From Manduca sexta (lineage: Eukaryota > Arthropoda > Insecta > Lepidoptera > Sphingidae), in NCBI RefSeq assembly GCF_014839805.1, contig NC_051141.1:6518777-6582776 (forward strand): DNA of 64,000 bases, given 5' to 3'. The first letter of the stretch is position 1, and every line of letters begins with the position of its first letter. The notes below the pieces were generated by a model that had not been told where the DNA came from, made no database searches, and worked only from the letters and a program-made list of their open reading frames with translations. The position numbers were made by a program, and so were the translations under genes. Shown piece after piece: positions 47,300 to 58,800 of this stretch.

Positions 47300-47618
47300 A
47301 TCAACGCCATCCGTACCACAAATAAGGAAAGTATGACATCTGGTATCCAAGGATACCAACATTATTATGTTAATGGCGGTATTTTTAAATATTGTTGGTA
47401 CTGTGAATTTAGAAGTATGCATTATGACAGCCTATTTCACTATGTAATCGGGGCTGTCTTGTAATGAAAATTTCTAGGGACACGTGTTAGTGGCATCCAG
47501 GTTCATTCGTAAGATGCTAAACTCTGAAAATGCAGTATTTAAAAATACCACCATTTAGGTAATGTTGGCATAATTGTATGTCATGAAGTGCCTTCTGTGT
47601 GATATAGATGGCGTTATT
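47300..47618. mobile_element. Foldback/MITE-like element with long imperfect inverted repeats
   Basis: Left-arm blocks aacgccat (47303), ataccaacatta (47353) and atggcggtatttttaaat...attg (47373-47394) recur reversed and in mirrored order in the right arm: cagtatttaaaaatacca...ccat (47533-47554), taatgttggcat (47560) and atggcgtt (47608). The inner 22-bp block matches 20/22. No clear target duplication found. Confidence 0.6.
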
Positions 47619-47729
47619 CATCAATGATATAGAAGCTTTAAAAAAAATAACCCGCTAAAACTATTTGTCTTGTTTCAATGTTGGCATATTATTTTTGCAT
47701 ATAAAATATATTTCTGTTTAACTTTAGCT

Positions 47730-47772
47730 GCGGGTAAATGTAATACATTTTACATGTATTACATTTACCCGC
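47730..47772. repeat. 19-bp perfect palindrome
   Basis: Arms gcgggtaaatgtaatacat (47730-47748) and atgtattacatttacccgc (47754-47772) separated by 5 bases. Could be a stem-loop or the remnant of a small inverted-repeat element. Confidence 0.8.
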
Positions 47773-50700
47773 TATGTTGCCGTTTATGTTATTAAAATTG
47801 ATTATGGATTACATTATATACGTTAATAATGTATTTTAATTTGAATATTTAATAAATTATAATTATTGCATAGTTCTTGCAAGAGTAGATAAAATAAAAC
47901 ACTCGACTCAGTCCCAAATAATATAATAATCGTTTAATGTCTTACGCAATTTGTGTCGAATATGCTATGACATTTATTGAAAAAATAAATAATTTTCACC
48001 TATATTTTTTCATATGTGTCACAGCTCATAGCAAGATTTGTTGATATAATAGCTTCTCGACCTTTATTCAGATTATGCCGAAAACGTCTATACTATTTAC
48101 AATTATAGGCCGTGTTCACATTGCAAATATCGATAAATATATCTTTGTTATTTGTCACAATAAATTAAAAAAATATATTATTATATATTATGACAAATGT
48201 CATCGCTGTTTGTCATATGTGATTGAAACACACATTTTTTTGAGATTCTGATATTGCTACAGTTGAAATATATGATAAAAAGATTTTTTATAGGTACACG
48301 TCAGTCACAAAAAATGGTAAAAGAGTCAATTTTTTTTTAACGTCTTTTATTCTACACAGAATTATTTTGATTATAAACATGTAACTATTTGTCAGGCACG
48401 TCAGCTTTAACAGGTACCAAATCCAAATCTGTAATCGATGAATTCAATATTGATAAAAAGTTTAGTTGATATATTGCCGTATTTATTAGCATTAGTTTTG
48501 AATTAAATATTTTTGATAAAGTAAAGGTTAATTTCGAACAAAGCAAATAGTTATACGGAAATTTCGTCTAAGACACGAACTAAACTTGCGATGTGAACAG
48601 ACCATTTTATTATTTATTACATCAAAATATTTACAATTACAATTCATAATAGCGACATACAAATAATATTACGGTGTAGGTATGTAGTACATGACAGTAA
48701 ATATTGCCGAAGCATTCAACTAAGTATAAGTATGAGGTGCTGAAGTCTGTACATTCAACTATACTATCATAGCTGATACCAATAGATTAAGCACATCGAT
48801 TATAATACTTACACGGCTGGTCTCAACAGAGACTAGCCCATCCAAATCACAGCGGAAGAGGATGTAAAATTACAAAAAATCTATATTATATTTGTAATTT
48901 TATACAAAAATATAGTTCATGACAACCACGAAAATGATCTTCAGGTTAAGATTGCTTTAGTATCGCGATGTTTTTTTAATGCGTCATTGCATAATCTTCT
49001 CCAACAGGCGTAATGAGAGTAATAGTAATTTTGATTACACGAATTAATGACTTGATGTTTAAATTGAAATCGAAAAGAAATTATACCTACACCTGAAACT
49101 TAATGAGTCCATATCACAGAGTTTGAGAATCGTATAGTCATCTATATCACACGAAATATTCAAGGTTCAGAGAGTGTGATATAATTTATCAGTAACATGT
49201 ATTGTTAGTGATGCCTGTGAGTTGTAGTACAAATCTCATCTAAGGGATTGGATTGTATGAAATCATAATCGATTGGAGTTATCTCTACATGTAATAGTCT
49301 TTTTAGTGTGGTTGTCCTAGATATAAAGAAATCATGGTACATTCGTGACATATTACCCTGCCTTACTTTTATATCGACACTGGTTTTATATTTAAAGTGA
49401 TAGACAACCAATAACCCATAAGTCGTATCCACAAACTAAAATCCATCCAAAATGGAATGTTCATAGATTTCATATTCAAATCTAATGATTATTAAACAAA
49501 TAATTAAACTAAAGTTTAAAGATTTTTAATTAATGATACAAATATATAAAGTAATCAAACTTTTACATAATGTGATCACAATGATATATTATGGAATAAT
49601 TTCTAAGAATGTCGCTGGGGATAACAGAAAGTCAATCAAACTGCGCAGTGGCGTTCCAAAAAATACATGTAACATTTTAAATCGCCCAGCCGTCACATCG
49701 AGCTCAAACAGGGGCTATCACCTGGTTGCCGACGCATGCTACAAGATTATGTAATTGTTAAAGTAGTAGTATTTAACTGTTTGTTTCATATTTATTTATT
49801 TCTCGCCACTAAGCCGATAGCATCTGTGCGAAGCCTAATGGCTTTGTATAGAAGTTTAGTAGACACCATACAAACAATAATTATTTAAAGTAGTGTATAA
49901 GGAAACATTTCTGTTCATTATTATCATTGGTGCAAATTTAACGATAGCATTATCACTGTATTAAAGTTTTTTACAACCATAAATGTATTTAACAAGATAT
50001 TACAAAAATCTTTTGTTTCTAAAAAAAAAACGTTGTAAATCATATTTTCGACACCAAAAGTCACACAAATGATTTTCATTTAGGACATATTATTGAATTA
50101 CTTGTCACATAGTTTCCTGTCTCTATAGGTTTGATCGTGTAGATGAATTCATATTTCTCTGCGAAACAATAACTATACTTATATAATGTAAGTTTTTACT
50201 ATTCTATTTTTTCTATCTGATTCTAGAACTATAGCTCCAAAAAATTTCTCCATGAGAACATGTTTTGAGAAACACAAATAACGAATTGACTCTGTTGACT
50301 ATTTCTGGTACTAAGAAGAAACATGTTTAGTATTTAGACTTACATGATAGTTATTGTATACAGTACTTAGATTTTTTTTGACAGAATATTTATACATCTA
50401 GATAAATTCTGTATCGCCCAAGATTGTTTTTGTAACGCTATTTTAATAGTTTTTAATCCTACGTTACTATTAGTTCCATGAATCAAAATGTGATTATTCA
50501 TCCGATTTCTGATAATTATTTGAAAATCCAATTTCTAAAACAAATATCTTTAAAAAAATGTATTCGATTTGCAATAATTATAGAACAACATTATATTTTT
50601 ACATTATTTTTCGTGATTATTATAATAAGTATTCATAAAATTATAATACTTTTCTCTCGACAAGACTCAGGAGTAAAATCGCTTGAGCCATTCCGATCAC

Positions 50701-50955
50701 CGATACTTTATATGTATTTAAAGAGTTCCCTACATCTGAAGTACTAACATTACAAGGCTCTTTATAAACGTATCACTCTAATTTTGAATTATTCGGTGTT
50801 ACTATACACACAGTTGTATTAGATACATAATATTTAGAAAGGCGGTTTGCGACAATGCGGCTGATGGTGTAAGTTTGAGATTCGTGTCACAGGCGTACAT
50901 TTATATTTACATACGTTACATTAAATCAATTCCTTTCTCTAACATAGTAGACATG
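47773..50955. other. Intergenic, no gene recognised
   Basis: AT-rich. A small piece at 48815-48842 (ggtctcaacagagactagcc) resembles the start of repeat R2. No exons seen. Confidence 0.5.
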
Positions 50956-50957
50956 TA

Positions 50958-51159
50958 CAGTCAGCCACAAAAGTAGCTGAACAAATTCAATATTTTGAAT
51001 AGCCTTTACACTTTTGTGTCTGTATCAACAATATTATTTTGTTCACTAACATAATTTTTACTTTATTTAAGATCAAGAAAAACGAATATTTTGATTACAG
51101 TTAATGTGCAGAAACGTCTTGAATTTTTTAATTTGTTCACCTACTTTTGTAGCTGACTG
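50958..51159. mobile_element. 202-bp Tc1/mariner-like MITE with TA target duplication
   Basis: Terminal inverted repeats of 30 bp: left cagtcagccacaaaagtagc..., right (reversed) cagtcagctacaaaagtagg..., with two mismatches overall. Flanked by TA at 50956-50957 and 51160-51161, the insertion signature of Tc1/mariner transposons. No transposase, so non-autonomous. Lies about 500 bp past the 3' end of Aplip1. Confidence 0.88.
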
Positions 51160-51677
51160 TACATACCAGATTGAAAGATACTGGCACGTATTACTATAGA
51201 AATCAATATCTTTCGTACTGCATTTCCTAAGCCGATTTGGATATGCTTAGCATTAATTAATGTAATTAATTAAATTCTATATAATCGTGCTCATGCTCAA
51301 GAACTGCTAAATGTGTTGATAATAGCATAGCAAAGAGAATTGATGATACTTCATTGCCTTAACATGACTTATAAAACTTTATCACTAACAGTTTCTTGTA
51401 TCTAGATACATATTTGTCCTGAGCCAAATTTTTAATTTAAATACTCTTTCGTACTTGTATATTATATAGTTTTATAATACCTTTAAAGCTAATAATCATT
51501 AATATATTGCTGTGAATAGGAAATTCAGATACATAATGGAATTGGAAAGTAAAATATTATGGTTGTCGATTACACTAGTAACTTTTCATAAAAATTGTTG
51601 TTTATTGCCCGTTACCAGCCTGCGGCTATAACTAAAAGAAAGCCGACACCGCCGTCGAATTTAATAGTTCTGCCTGT

Positions 51678-51750
51678 TTATTCTATGTATATGTCCTCAA
51701 TCGGGTAAGCCGTCTCGATGAATTTTTGATAGAACCTTTGAAATGCTCTC
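51678..51750 (-). CDS. Aplip1: Aplip1 exon 8 (C-terminus, kinesin-binding tail)
   Basis: 73 nt including the TAA stop (51678-51680), acceptor tctttcag. Encodes [20 protein letters not shown] then YIE. The last residues match the JIP1 C-terminal tail that binds the TPR domain of kinesin light chain. A candidate poly(A) signal (AATAAA on the minus strand) is at 51601-51606, about 75 nt past the stop. Confidence 0.95.
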
Positions 51751-54700
51751 CTGAAAGAAAGGATGTCACAAAATTACATGACAGATACAATTTTATATAT
51801 TCTAATGATACAAATCGCTCTGATAATTTACAAAACAAGTTTTAGCCATAGTGACCCACGGAAGCGTTCCGGGATTAGCCTGTCAATAAGACTCCACTTA
51901 TCATCAGGTGCACACACTGCCTGGCATGTATAAAAATCAAATCAAAATATAACATCAAAAGATATAAGTCAGTCATACCCCACGGCTTCGGCCACAGGCC
52001 TCGTCGATTCCTGGCCTCTAAACACGTGGCAAGCGAATCTCTGCAGCGTCGGGTGCTTAGTAATGAAGCCCAGGTACCGGTGGTCGCGCGGGTGGAACGC
52101 ACAGAATGATACATTCTTCAATGAGTAGAAGTAATCAATGCACGGTCCACTCCGATTTCTCTGCGGGATATTAAAACTGTCTTAATATAGGTCGACATTC
52201 AACTTTTTGTTTACATTGTAGATTACATTACATTCAAAAATAAAATATTCGAAGATCAATATGCATCTTTTTAAAAAGATAATATCCACTATATAATTTT
52301 TTTCATCGCTAAATCTAAAAAAAAAATTGAAGAATTCTGTTCACTAGTCTCTATAGCTTAACGATAAAACTAAAAGGTGACAGTATTGACTGAACAGCAA
52401 ACAATAACTATTGCCTTGCCAGAACTGGTTGAGTTACTTTAGCTGGATGAATGAATCCTTACTGGCCGAATTTCGGCCACGGTGGCCAATCTCAACGGAG
52501 ATCAGCCTAGGTACGCAGGATATATTATAGTGCATAAGTGTGTGCGCAATACACCGGTGCACTCTCTATTTCTTCACTCTTATAGTCCGGTGAGATGGCG
52601 ATCCGACATGACCGGAGATCGATTAGGCGCAGGACCAACGGCTTTACATGTATTCCGAGGCACGGGGGTATCACACCACCAACTTCGTGACTCCGAGCTG
52701 CGACTGAGTTATTTTTAAGGTGGAAAAACCCAGTCACCATTATTTTGACTCGACCCAGTATTTGAACCCAGGACTTTTCGCGGTAGTCGTACTTGTACCA
52801 TGCACAATTAAGCCACTGAGGCAGTATACTTAGTACGAGTGCTATGAGTTACTTTAGTACTGGTATATGTACAGGATCATCAAGAGGGTGTTTAATAGAC
52901 GTAACATTAAATTAATTCTACACGCGAATAGAAACGTTTAAAAAATCGATCTAATTGCATTTGTTGTTTGAGGTGCCGTTTGCATTATTAATTGCTAAAA
53001 CAGAGACGCCATAATTGATGTTGGTCAACAGGTCACGTCCTAGATTAAACACGTTAATTATATAATGAGTTCTTAATTTTAAGCGAATGTAAGACGTTAA
53101 AATAAAACTGCATTACGGATTTTACCGCGGTTTTTTATATTATACTTTTTTCTTGACGTTTCGAAGACTTATAATTATTTACCTATATTTAACAATATTG
53201 TATAATTGTATAATATACGCAGATATTGTAAATTAAACTTTGAAAAACCAACACTTCCGTGTCCCTATGACCAACCATATGAAAATTTTAACACAAAAAT
53301 CCCGCGATGATATCCGAAAAACAGCATTTAAACAGGAATTAGGTTAAAAAGTACACCAAACATATTCCGTAATTAAGTCATATCAATAATAGATAATCTA
53401 TAAATTCAAATTATGAGATAGATAATTCTTCTAAAATAGATTGGTATGGTTTTAAAGATTTCTTATTGGTTAGTTGGTATATCAATATAGTTAATTCAAT
53501 ATGCGCGCATCGTCTGTTTTTGGATAACTAATTATGTAATATAAAACACCTTATAAAAATCAGCAGTTGTTAATATAATAAGATAGGAATATTACAAAAA
53601 ATTTACGATACGCAAAAACTTCATAATCACTTTTTGCATAACTATAAGATACATAGTTTATTTTCTCTCAAATGATTCTACGAGTACATCAATAGCTAAC
53701 ATTAATACATATCTCATAGACTAGGCAATTTATAAAACATGAGGCGGTAAGAAACTAGAATATTTCAAGAATATTGATTTTGTAAACAAATCGCTCGCTT
53801 CGGCGTTAACCATCATCCGGGCATCTGCTTTATGACGTGAACATAAAACGTTTGATTGATTGTTTGACTGTTTGTTACAGCTGTACGTTATTAGAAGACC
53901 AGGCTGTTTTGGCTAAAGTTTCTGACATGCTTATAATTAGCGTTGCTTGTTTTACGATGGAATATCAAGGTTTGAGGTATAAATTAAGGGAAAGTTATAA
54001 ATTGTTCGAGATGATTTTTGCACATTATTTCATGCAAGCTGTATTATTAATACCTCTAATAAAGCTTCTACCTAAGTAATATTTCTTGTGAAAGTGACAT
54101 GAATTTTACCATGTTACTTGCTTAGAATATGTAAAGTTTTATAAGTACTCATAATATGTCGTATTCGAAATTCTCTGATAGTATTCATTAAAGTGATCTA
54201 TTCACAAGTTATCTGCTTTATAAAGTGCCTACATTGCACCGTTCCATATATAATATCATCCAAAGAAAAATCTCGGAATTTTTGTTTTACTGGATATACA
54301 CACACGCTAACCGTTGTTTACCACTTTAAGAAATTACTCATTGTTTTCATATACCATAAATTTTATTTGACGTTAGGATTTTGACCTTAGTCATTGACGT
54401 TAGACGGCCGGTCGAAAAACAAAGGCAACGCCCGTGAAATGTTTACGTCGATCACATATCTATATGGAATAGGCGCAAGGGGAAATAGATTTAGTCGTCA
54501 AGAATTTAGAGTTTATTTTTCATCAACTTACGTCAGGCTTCGACCGATCTACCATACGAAGACCCTGGTCTGACACTTCTAGTATACATGGTTGCATCGT
54601 GGGCTCAGCCGCATTTTCACCAACAATCTTCTTGACTGCTTGACACACCACACCCGTTCCTTTGTGAGCTAACGTCTCTACCGACCCCATGTATCTGCAA

Positions 54701-57700
54701 CCAAGTCGTGAATAGATTTAATAGTTGGTCACACACTGTGCATGATCAGATCGGTGGGCACCAATGTGACACTAGGAAAAAAAACATGCGCACTATCCCA
54801 TCGGTAGATTATATAATTCGTCACTGTAAGTATTATTTGCTAGACTATTGTATTTATTTATTTATACATTTTTTCTAGATAAATGTATCAAGGCGGACTT
54901 AATGCCGCATGCCTTCTATATCCGTCAACTTTAGGTGACGCAGAGATGAAAAAATATAGGTAGGTGTAATAAATAATAATAATATGATAAAATAGGGAAA
55001 GAAAAAAATATACTTATCGTAAATATAAGAATTTTAACTACACGAACATACTCCATAAACATAAAAAACAAATACAATATTAATATATAAACGCAAATGT
55101 TAATATATTGAATACATTTATCTAAAATAATAGAAGACGATTAGTTTGTTAAGCAAAAGCAGTCGAACTTTAGTTAGTTACCGGAATTGAGAAGATAAGG
55201 GAGCGGTTGAAGTAGGGAATGGAATGAAAGAGAAAAGTGTAGTGAGTGCCCGCAAAGAACGGCGTTGACGTTTATATACTACTAACTTTTGCTCGTGGCT
55301 TCGCCCGCGTGTAGGAGTTTTCTGGGATAAAGTCGCACTATATATTTTTTCGGGATAGTAGCCTATAACTTTCTTATACTATCTCCATACCAAATTTTGC
55401 TTTCTTATACCACGTCTTATGTCACGTCCCGTTCCCGTGGGAGCGGGATAAAAATCCTATGTCCGTCTCCTGGTTCTAAGCTACCTCTCCACCAATTTTC
55501 AGCCAAATCGGTTTATCCGTCATTGAGTTATAAATAGTGTAACTAACACATATTTCTTTTATATATGTAGATTTATTTTTTGACATAATACAGAATAAAT
55601 AAAAATAAATAATATGTTCCTTATCAGTGTTTTTTAAAGAAAGTACTAGGCTATCATCCAGCTTAGCAAATAGACCTTTTAATTGCCGTTCACAGTCAAA
55701 AAATTCCACAACCCTTGCAGAAATTATTAAAAATGAAGAGACCATTACGCTTCGTCCAACAGCGAAATAAAAGTATTAACCTTTCGCTCCAAAATCGTTT
55801 GTTATGTGACAAAACAAATTTACTTACCCTAATAAATATCGCTCCCGTTTAACTTTTGCATTAGCGGGATCAAAATCGTTATAATCCATATCCACTGCGT
55901 ACGCTGAAGGGAATATGCCTTGTTGACCGGTTCTTAAATTAACGCCTGCAATAATATTAAATTAAAACAAATCTATGCTACCGTTTTAAGACTTTTGAAT
56001 GCTTTGGTGAAAGAGCTTGCGATAGATATCTTATAAATTCATTGCACATAGTCACCTTTACAGGACATTCACCGACTTATTAGAATAATCATAGTCATAA
56101 GCTTCTTAAAATAATAACACAGTTAATGTTTTGTTAATTCTCAAAGTCAATCATTAAAATGTATATCATATAAAAAAGGGAAGGATCACTCACAAAAAAT
56201 AACGAACCACTTTGGTTGCAATTAAGATTATCCAATTAAATAAAAAATATCCTGATCAAATTGTCTCTGATTCTGATTCTAGGACAATGAGAAAGAAAAC
56301 CCGAACCTTCACACCACAAGTCATCAGCTTCCTTCTGCACGTATATCGGATCTCCTATCTCCACCTCGATCTCGTCGTGATGTCTCGGGTTGAACTTGTG
56401 CAGCCCTCTGTGAGTCGCTTCCAGCATCTCCAGCTGGCTGTGGGGTACCGTGGTCATGTTACCAGCGAAATTGATCCCACTGATACTGCAGCTTGATGAC
56501 GGGGATACTGGAAATGCCGATACATTATACTAGTGTGGGTCTTTGGTGAATAAAAAATTTATGCACTTTTTAGATTTATCTATATTACAATAAAGTTTAA
56601 AGTCCAAAGAACTGACCATTTTGTTGTAACGGCGTCGGGGATAAACTCTTAGGGCCAGTGTCGATAGGGGAATGTGCTGTGCTGTGCCCACTATCTACGT
56701 CACCCAGGCTCTGTAGTCTCTCCGAGTCCGGACTCGAGTCTTCGTCGAGTAGGTATCCGCATTTGAGCACTAACAATGGCCGGCCGTGGCATCCTGGCCT
56801 TACAAGTAGACCGGTCAATGAACCCAACTCATCCGCCAATGATGTTGGCTGACCGCCGGCTAATACTGTAGCTGCAAAAACATTACAGTTTAGGATGTCT
56901 CTATCTCAATTGATAAACTTTTTATATTATAGACAAGACCACTGCCATCTTAAATGACAAACCATTTAATTTTATTTAAACATGCTAGATATAGTGAAAT
57001 GCTTTTTTTTAAATGTCATAAAATTTTAAGTAAAATAGGGCCTTCGAATGTTATAATATTAAAAGCAAGTATAATTTTCAAAATCAGTTCATGAATGCTC
57101 ATTTAAAATTGCATTGCGCGTGAATTGAATGATGCGTCAATTGTAAAAGCGAAATAACAATGTCGTTATTAATGAACTTTTGTCCGTTACCAAGTTACAA
57201 TTTTACTTCCGTTCTATAATCCAGGGTATTTTTATATATCCAAATATTTCGGATCATGAATTCTTGAATAATCAACTATAGGTGTGGTTAAAATTTTAAA
57301 TAAAAAATTATAATATTTATATTAAATTAAAATGCCTGATAAATGAAAATGAAAATTTTAAATCACAATCTATGACATTCTATTCGAAAAAATATTAACA
57401 AAGAAATTGAAAAAATAGTATTAATGTATTGGATACGTCGTAATGAGTAACTAATGAAAACAAGTACCAACAAAACTTTTTGTACAAGATATTTTATGGC
57501 TTCCAGGGAGTTTAGGAAGCCCTACAGTAGCATTTTGGGTCATGTGTTTATTAATTTTATATATGCATCATACTTGGGAATGATGAAAACATAGTGGAAA
57601 ATAACTGGTCGTAGTTTATTTCCCCCAACGAATATCAGTTATTCCTTTAACTTGTTCGTTCTTAGCAAAACTTCCTTAATTTATATTTTGTGAAGGGCTT

Positions 57701-58751
57701 TCATAATAATTGAATTTATTATATTTTTGGATGTATAAAGACCAGGCTTTTTCTTTCAATATTGAAAGGCTCTTTTTTGTTATCTACTTGCTATGATTTT
57801 TCTCCTAGTTATTTTAATTAGCCATAACGAGTTTGTCTTATTGAGATTTTTTATTCAACTAAGTAGTTAAAGTTGTTGGATTTTTTTTTATTAACTATTA
57901 GAATCATATTTTATCTTTGCTTTGATTTTTATGAGTTATAGAAATATATATTGAAAGAAATTACCCAATATTTTTAAGGTGTTCCAAATTTGGTTTTAAA
58001 GTTGACGTAATAAATAATATTATATTAAACAAAAAAGGCATAGGTATTTGATTTGGTATTGTGTAAATTGTATTGACAAATCGCTAAAGCTCAGAACAAA
58101 CAATTATAAATCATGCTAAATCATATTATGGTACTCGTTCGCACGAGCGCAGTTGCAAACATTACAAACAAACGCCAGCATCAATTTATATCGTCTGACC
58201 TTTGGTACTGTACCAATAAAAATAAACATCATTACTCATCAAATGAAATATTCACTTACATTTTTTGTTTTTTGGTATTTCGGGAAGTTTTCTCCGTCTT
58301 CTCTCGCCATTTGTGAAGGTTTGGTGGTGAGGGCTTCTTTGGGGATCTGTAGAGTCCGTTTGCGGAGGAGGTGAGTCAACAGATTCCGCAGCCGCCGGCA
58401 CCTCCGCATCCCCGCATTCTCTATCCTCCTCGGGCGACCCTTCGCTCTTAGACGATGGTGAATCATCTTCTAATCCGACATTTGGCACTAACCTGAAAAA
58501 CGACATGGGTATAAACCTGTTGTGTTACCGAAACCCAAACGTTCAATAATATTACGCCTACGAAATCTCGCCGCTCACGTGACAAATTAGCACCACTTGC
58601 CATATGTATCATTTTATGAGAACGGGTGTGTGACGAGGGATGTTATGGAAAGTGAAAGTTGTACTTACGAATAAAATGGTGTCGGGGCTTTTATATGTTG
58701 CGGTAATCTGTCGAATACACGGCGAAATTCCTCAAACTCGCTATCAGCCAT
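51678..58751 (-). CDS. Aplip1: JNK-interacting protein 1 / APP-like-interacting protein 1 scaffold (eight exons)
   Basis: Span of a minus-strand gene whose eight coding exons join in frame to 435 residues. JIP1/Aplip1 is a cytoplasmic scaffold that links kinesin-1 to cargo such as APP-family proteins and gathers JNK pathway kinases; it acts in axonal transport. The N-terminus MADSEFEEF and the segment [14 protein letters not shown] match my memory of Drosophila Aplip1. An SH3 domain covers about 222-280 (THRGLHKF to GIFPSAYAV), a PTB domain about 290-425, and the C-terminus ends IEDIYIE, the tail that binds kinesin light chain. I see no clear RPxxLxL JNK-docking motif. The length is slightly below the roughly 490 residues I recall for fly Aplip1. 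All introns are GT-AG. Confidence 0.96.
51979..52160 (-). CDS. Aplip1: Aplip1 exon 7 (PTB domain)
   Basis: 182 nt, acceptor tcccgcag, donor gtatga. Encodes [40 protein letters not shown] and [20 protein letters not shown]. The bases before CIDYFYSLK (RNRSGP) are less conserved than the rest. A small extra exon in the 2.4-kb intron upstream cannot be excluded, but the exon 6/7 join is in frame without one. Confidence 0.94.
52466..52815 (+). repeat. Interspersed repeat R2, long copy in an Aplip1 intron
   Basis: From ttcggccacggtggccaatc through caggaccaacggctttacat and ccgaggcacgggggtatcac to ttgaacccaggacttttcgc. Well-known lepidopteran repeat by memory; the part to 52660 pairs with 6765-6960 reversed. 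Overlapping ORFs on both strands are chance. Confidence 0.7.
54532..54694 (-). CDS. Aplip1: Aplip1 exon 6 (PTB domain)
   Basis: 163 nt, acceptor ttgcag, donor gtaagt. Encodes [40 protein letters not shown] and [14 protein letters not shown], the first half of the PTB domain, which binds NPxY-type tails of APP-family and LRP-family receptors. Confidence 0.95.
54850..55275 (-). repeat. LINE 3'-end-like repeat in an Aplip1 intron
   Basis: tttatttatttatac start, aaggcggacttaatgccgca, then an AT-rich middle and gagcggttgaagtagggaat followed by gaaagagaaaagtg. The order matches a familiar lepidopteran LINE end in minus orientation. Non-coding. Confidence 0.6.
55286..55530 (+). repeat. LINE-like repeat (ctcgtggcttcgcccgcgt type) in an Aplip1 intron
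   Basis: actaacttttgctcgtggct and tcgcccgcgtg start, then gggatagtagcctataactt, ctatctccataccaaatttt and tttcagccaaatcggtttat. Same family as 5055-5875 and 13565-13720. Sits directly after the 54850 repeat. Confidence 0.65.
55828..55945 (-). CDS. Aplip1: Aplip1 exon 5 (end of SH3, start of PTB)
   Basis: 118 nt, acceptor ttgcag, donor gtaagt. Encodes [20 protein letters not shown] then [18 protein letters not shown]. The GIFPSAYAV strand closes the SH3 fold. Joining to exon 4 gives DLWCEGVNLRTG, as in fly Aplip1. Confidence 0.95.
56307..56507 (-). CDS. Aplip1: Aplip1 exon 4 (first part of SH3 domain)
   Basis: 201 nt, acceptor catttccag, donor gttcgg. Encodes [16 protein letters not shown], then [20 protein letters not shown] and [20 protein letters not shown] to DDLWCE. 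JIP SH3 domains mediate scaffold dimerisation. A second possible acceptor (ctgcag) lies inside the exon, 24 nt downstream, and would also keep the frame, removing eight residues. Confidence 0.93.
56617..56871 (-). CDS. Aplip1: Aplip1 exon 3 (unstructured linker)
   Basis: 255 nt, acceptor ttttgcag, donor gtcagt. Encodes [20 protein letters not shown] through [20 protein letters not shown] to LSPTPLQQN. It is Ser/Pro/Asp-rich with no recognised domain, a typical scaffold linker before the SH3. Residues about 107-190. Confidence 0.9.
58260..58492 (-). CDS. Aplip1: Aplip1 exon 2
   Basis: 233 nt, preceded by a tttttcag acceptor, donor gtaagt. Encodes [20 protein letters not shown], an acidic, low-complexity Ser/Pro-rich region, then [14 protein letters not shown]. 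Joined to exon 1 it reads [13 protein letters not shown], matching the FYSLIPN motif of fly Aplip1. Overlapping open frames on both strands are shadows. Confidence 0.94.
58669..58751 (-). CDS. Aplip1: Aplip1 exon 1 (start)
   Basis: Encodes [20 protein letters not shown] then KAPTPFY and the first two bases of a serine codon; donor gtaagt. The start at 58749-58751 was chosen because MADSEFEEF is the fly N-terminus and the context (GACATGG) is strong. An in-frame upstream ATG at 58788-58790 in weak context would add 13 residues. A stop lies in frame further upstream. Confidence 0.92.
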
Positions 58752-58787
58752 GTCGGTACACCTGATTGTTGAATTGGAAGAATGCCG

Positions 58788-58800
58788 CATGCGCGACTGA
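58788..58800 (-). promoter_or_regulatory. Aplip1: Candidate Aplip1 initiator (TCAGT) and upstream in-frame ATG
   Basis: On the minus strand TCAGT at 58800-58796 matches the arthropod initiator. It lies about 47 nt before the chosen start, in a GC-rich island (58790-58900) unlike the surrounding AT-rich DNA. No TATA box is evident. The leader starting there would contain the weak in-frame ATG at 58790-58788. This is only a motif match. A 5' intron is also possible, because a pyrimidine-rich stretch ending in cag sits 10 nt before the start codon. Confidence 0.3.

Noticed and set aside
52161..54531. A missing Aplip1 exon between exons 6 and 7
   Set aside because: The flanking exons already join in frame and no conserved peptide was found in the intron, which is partly filled by repeat R2.
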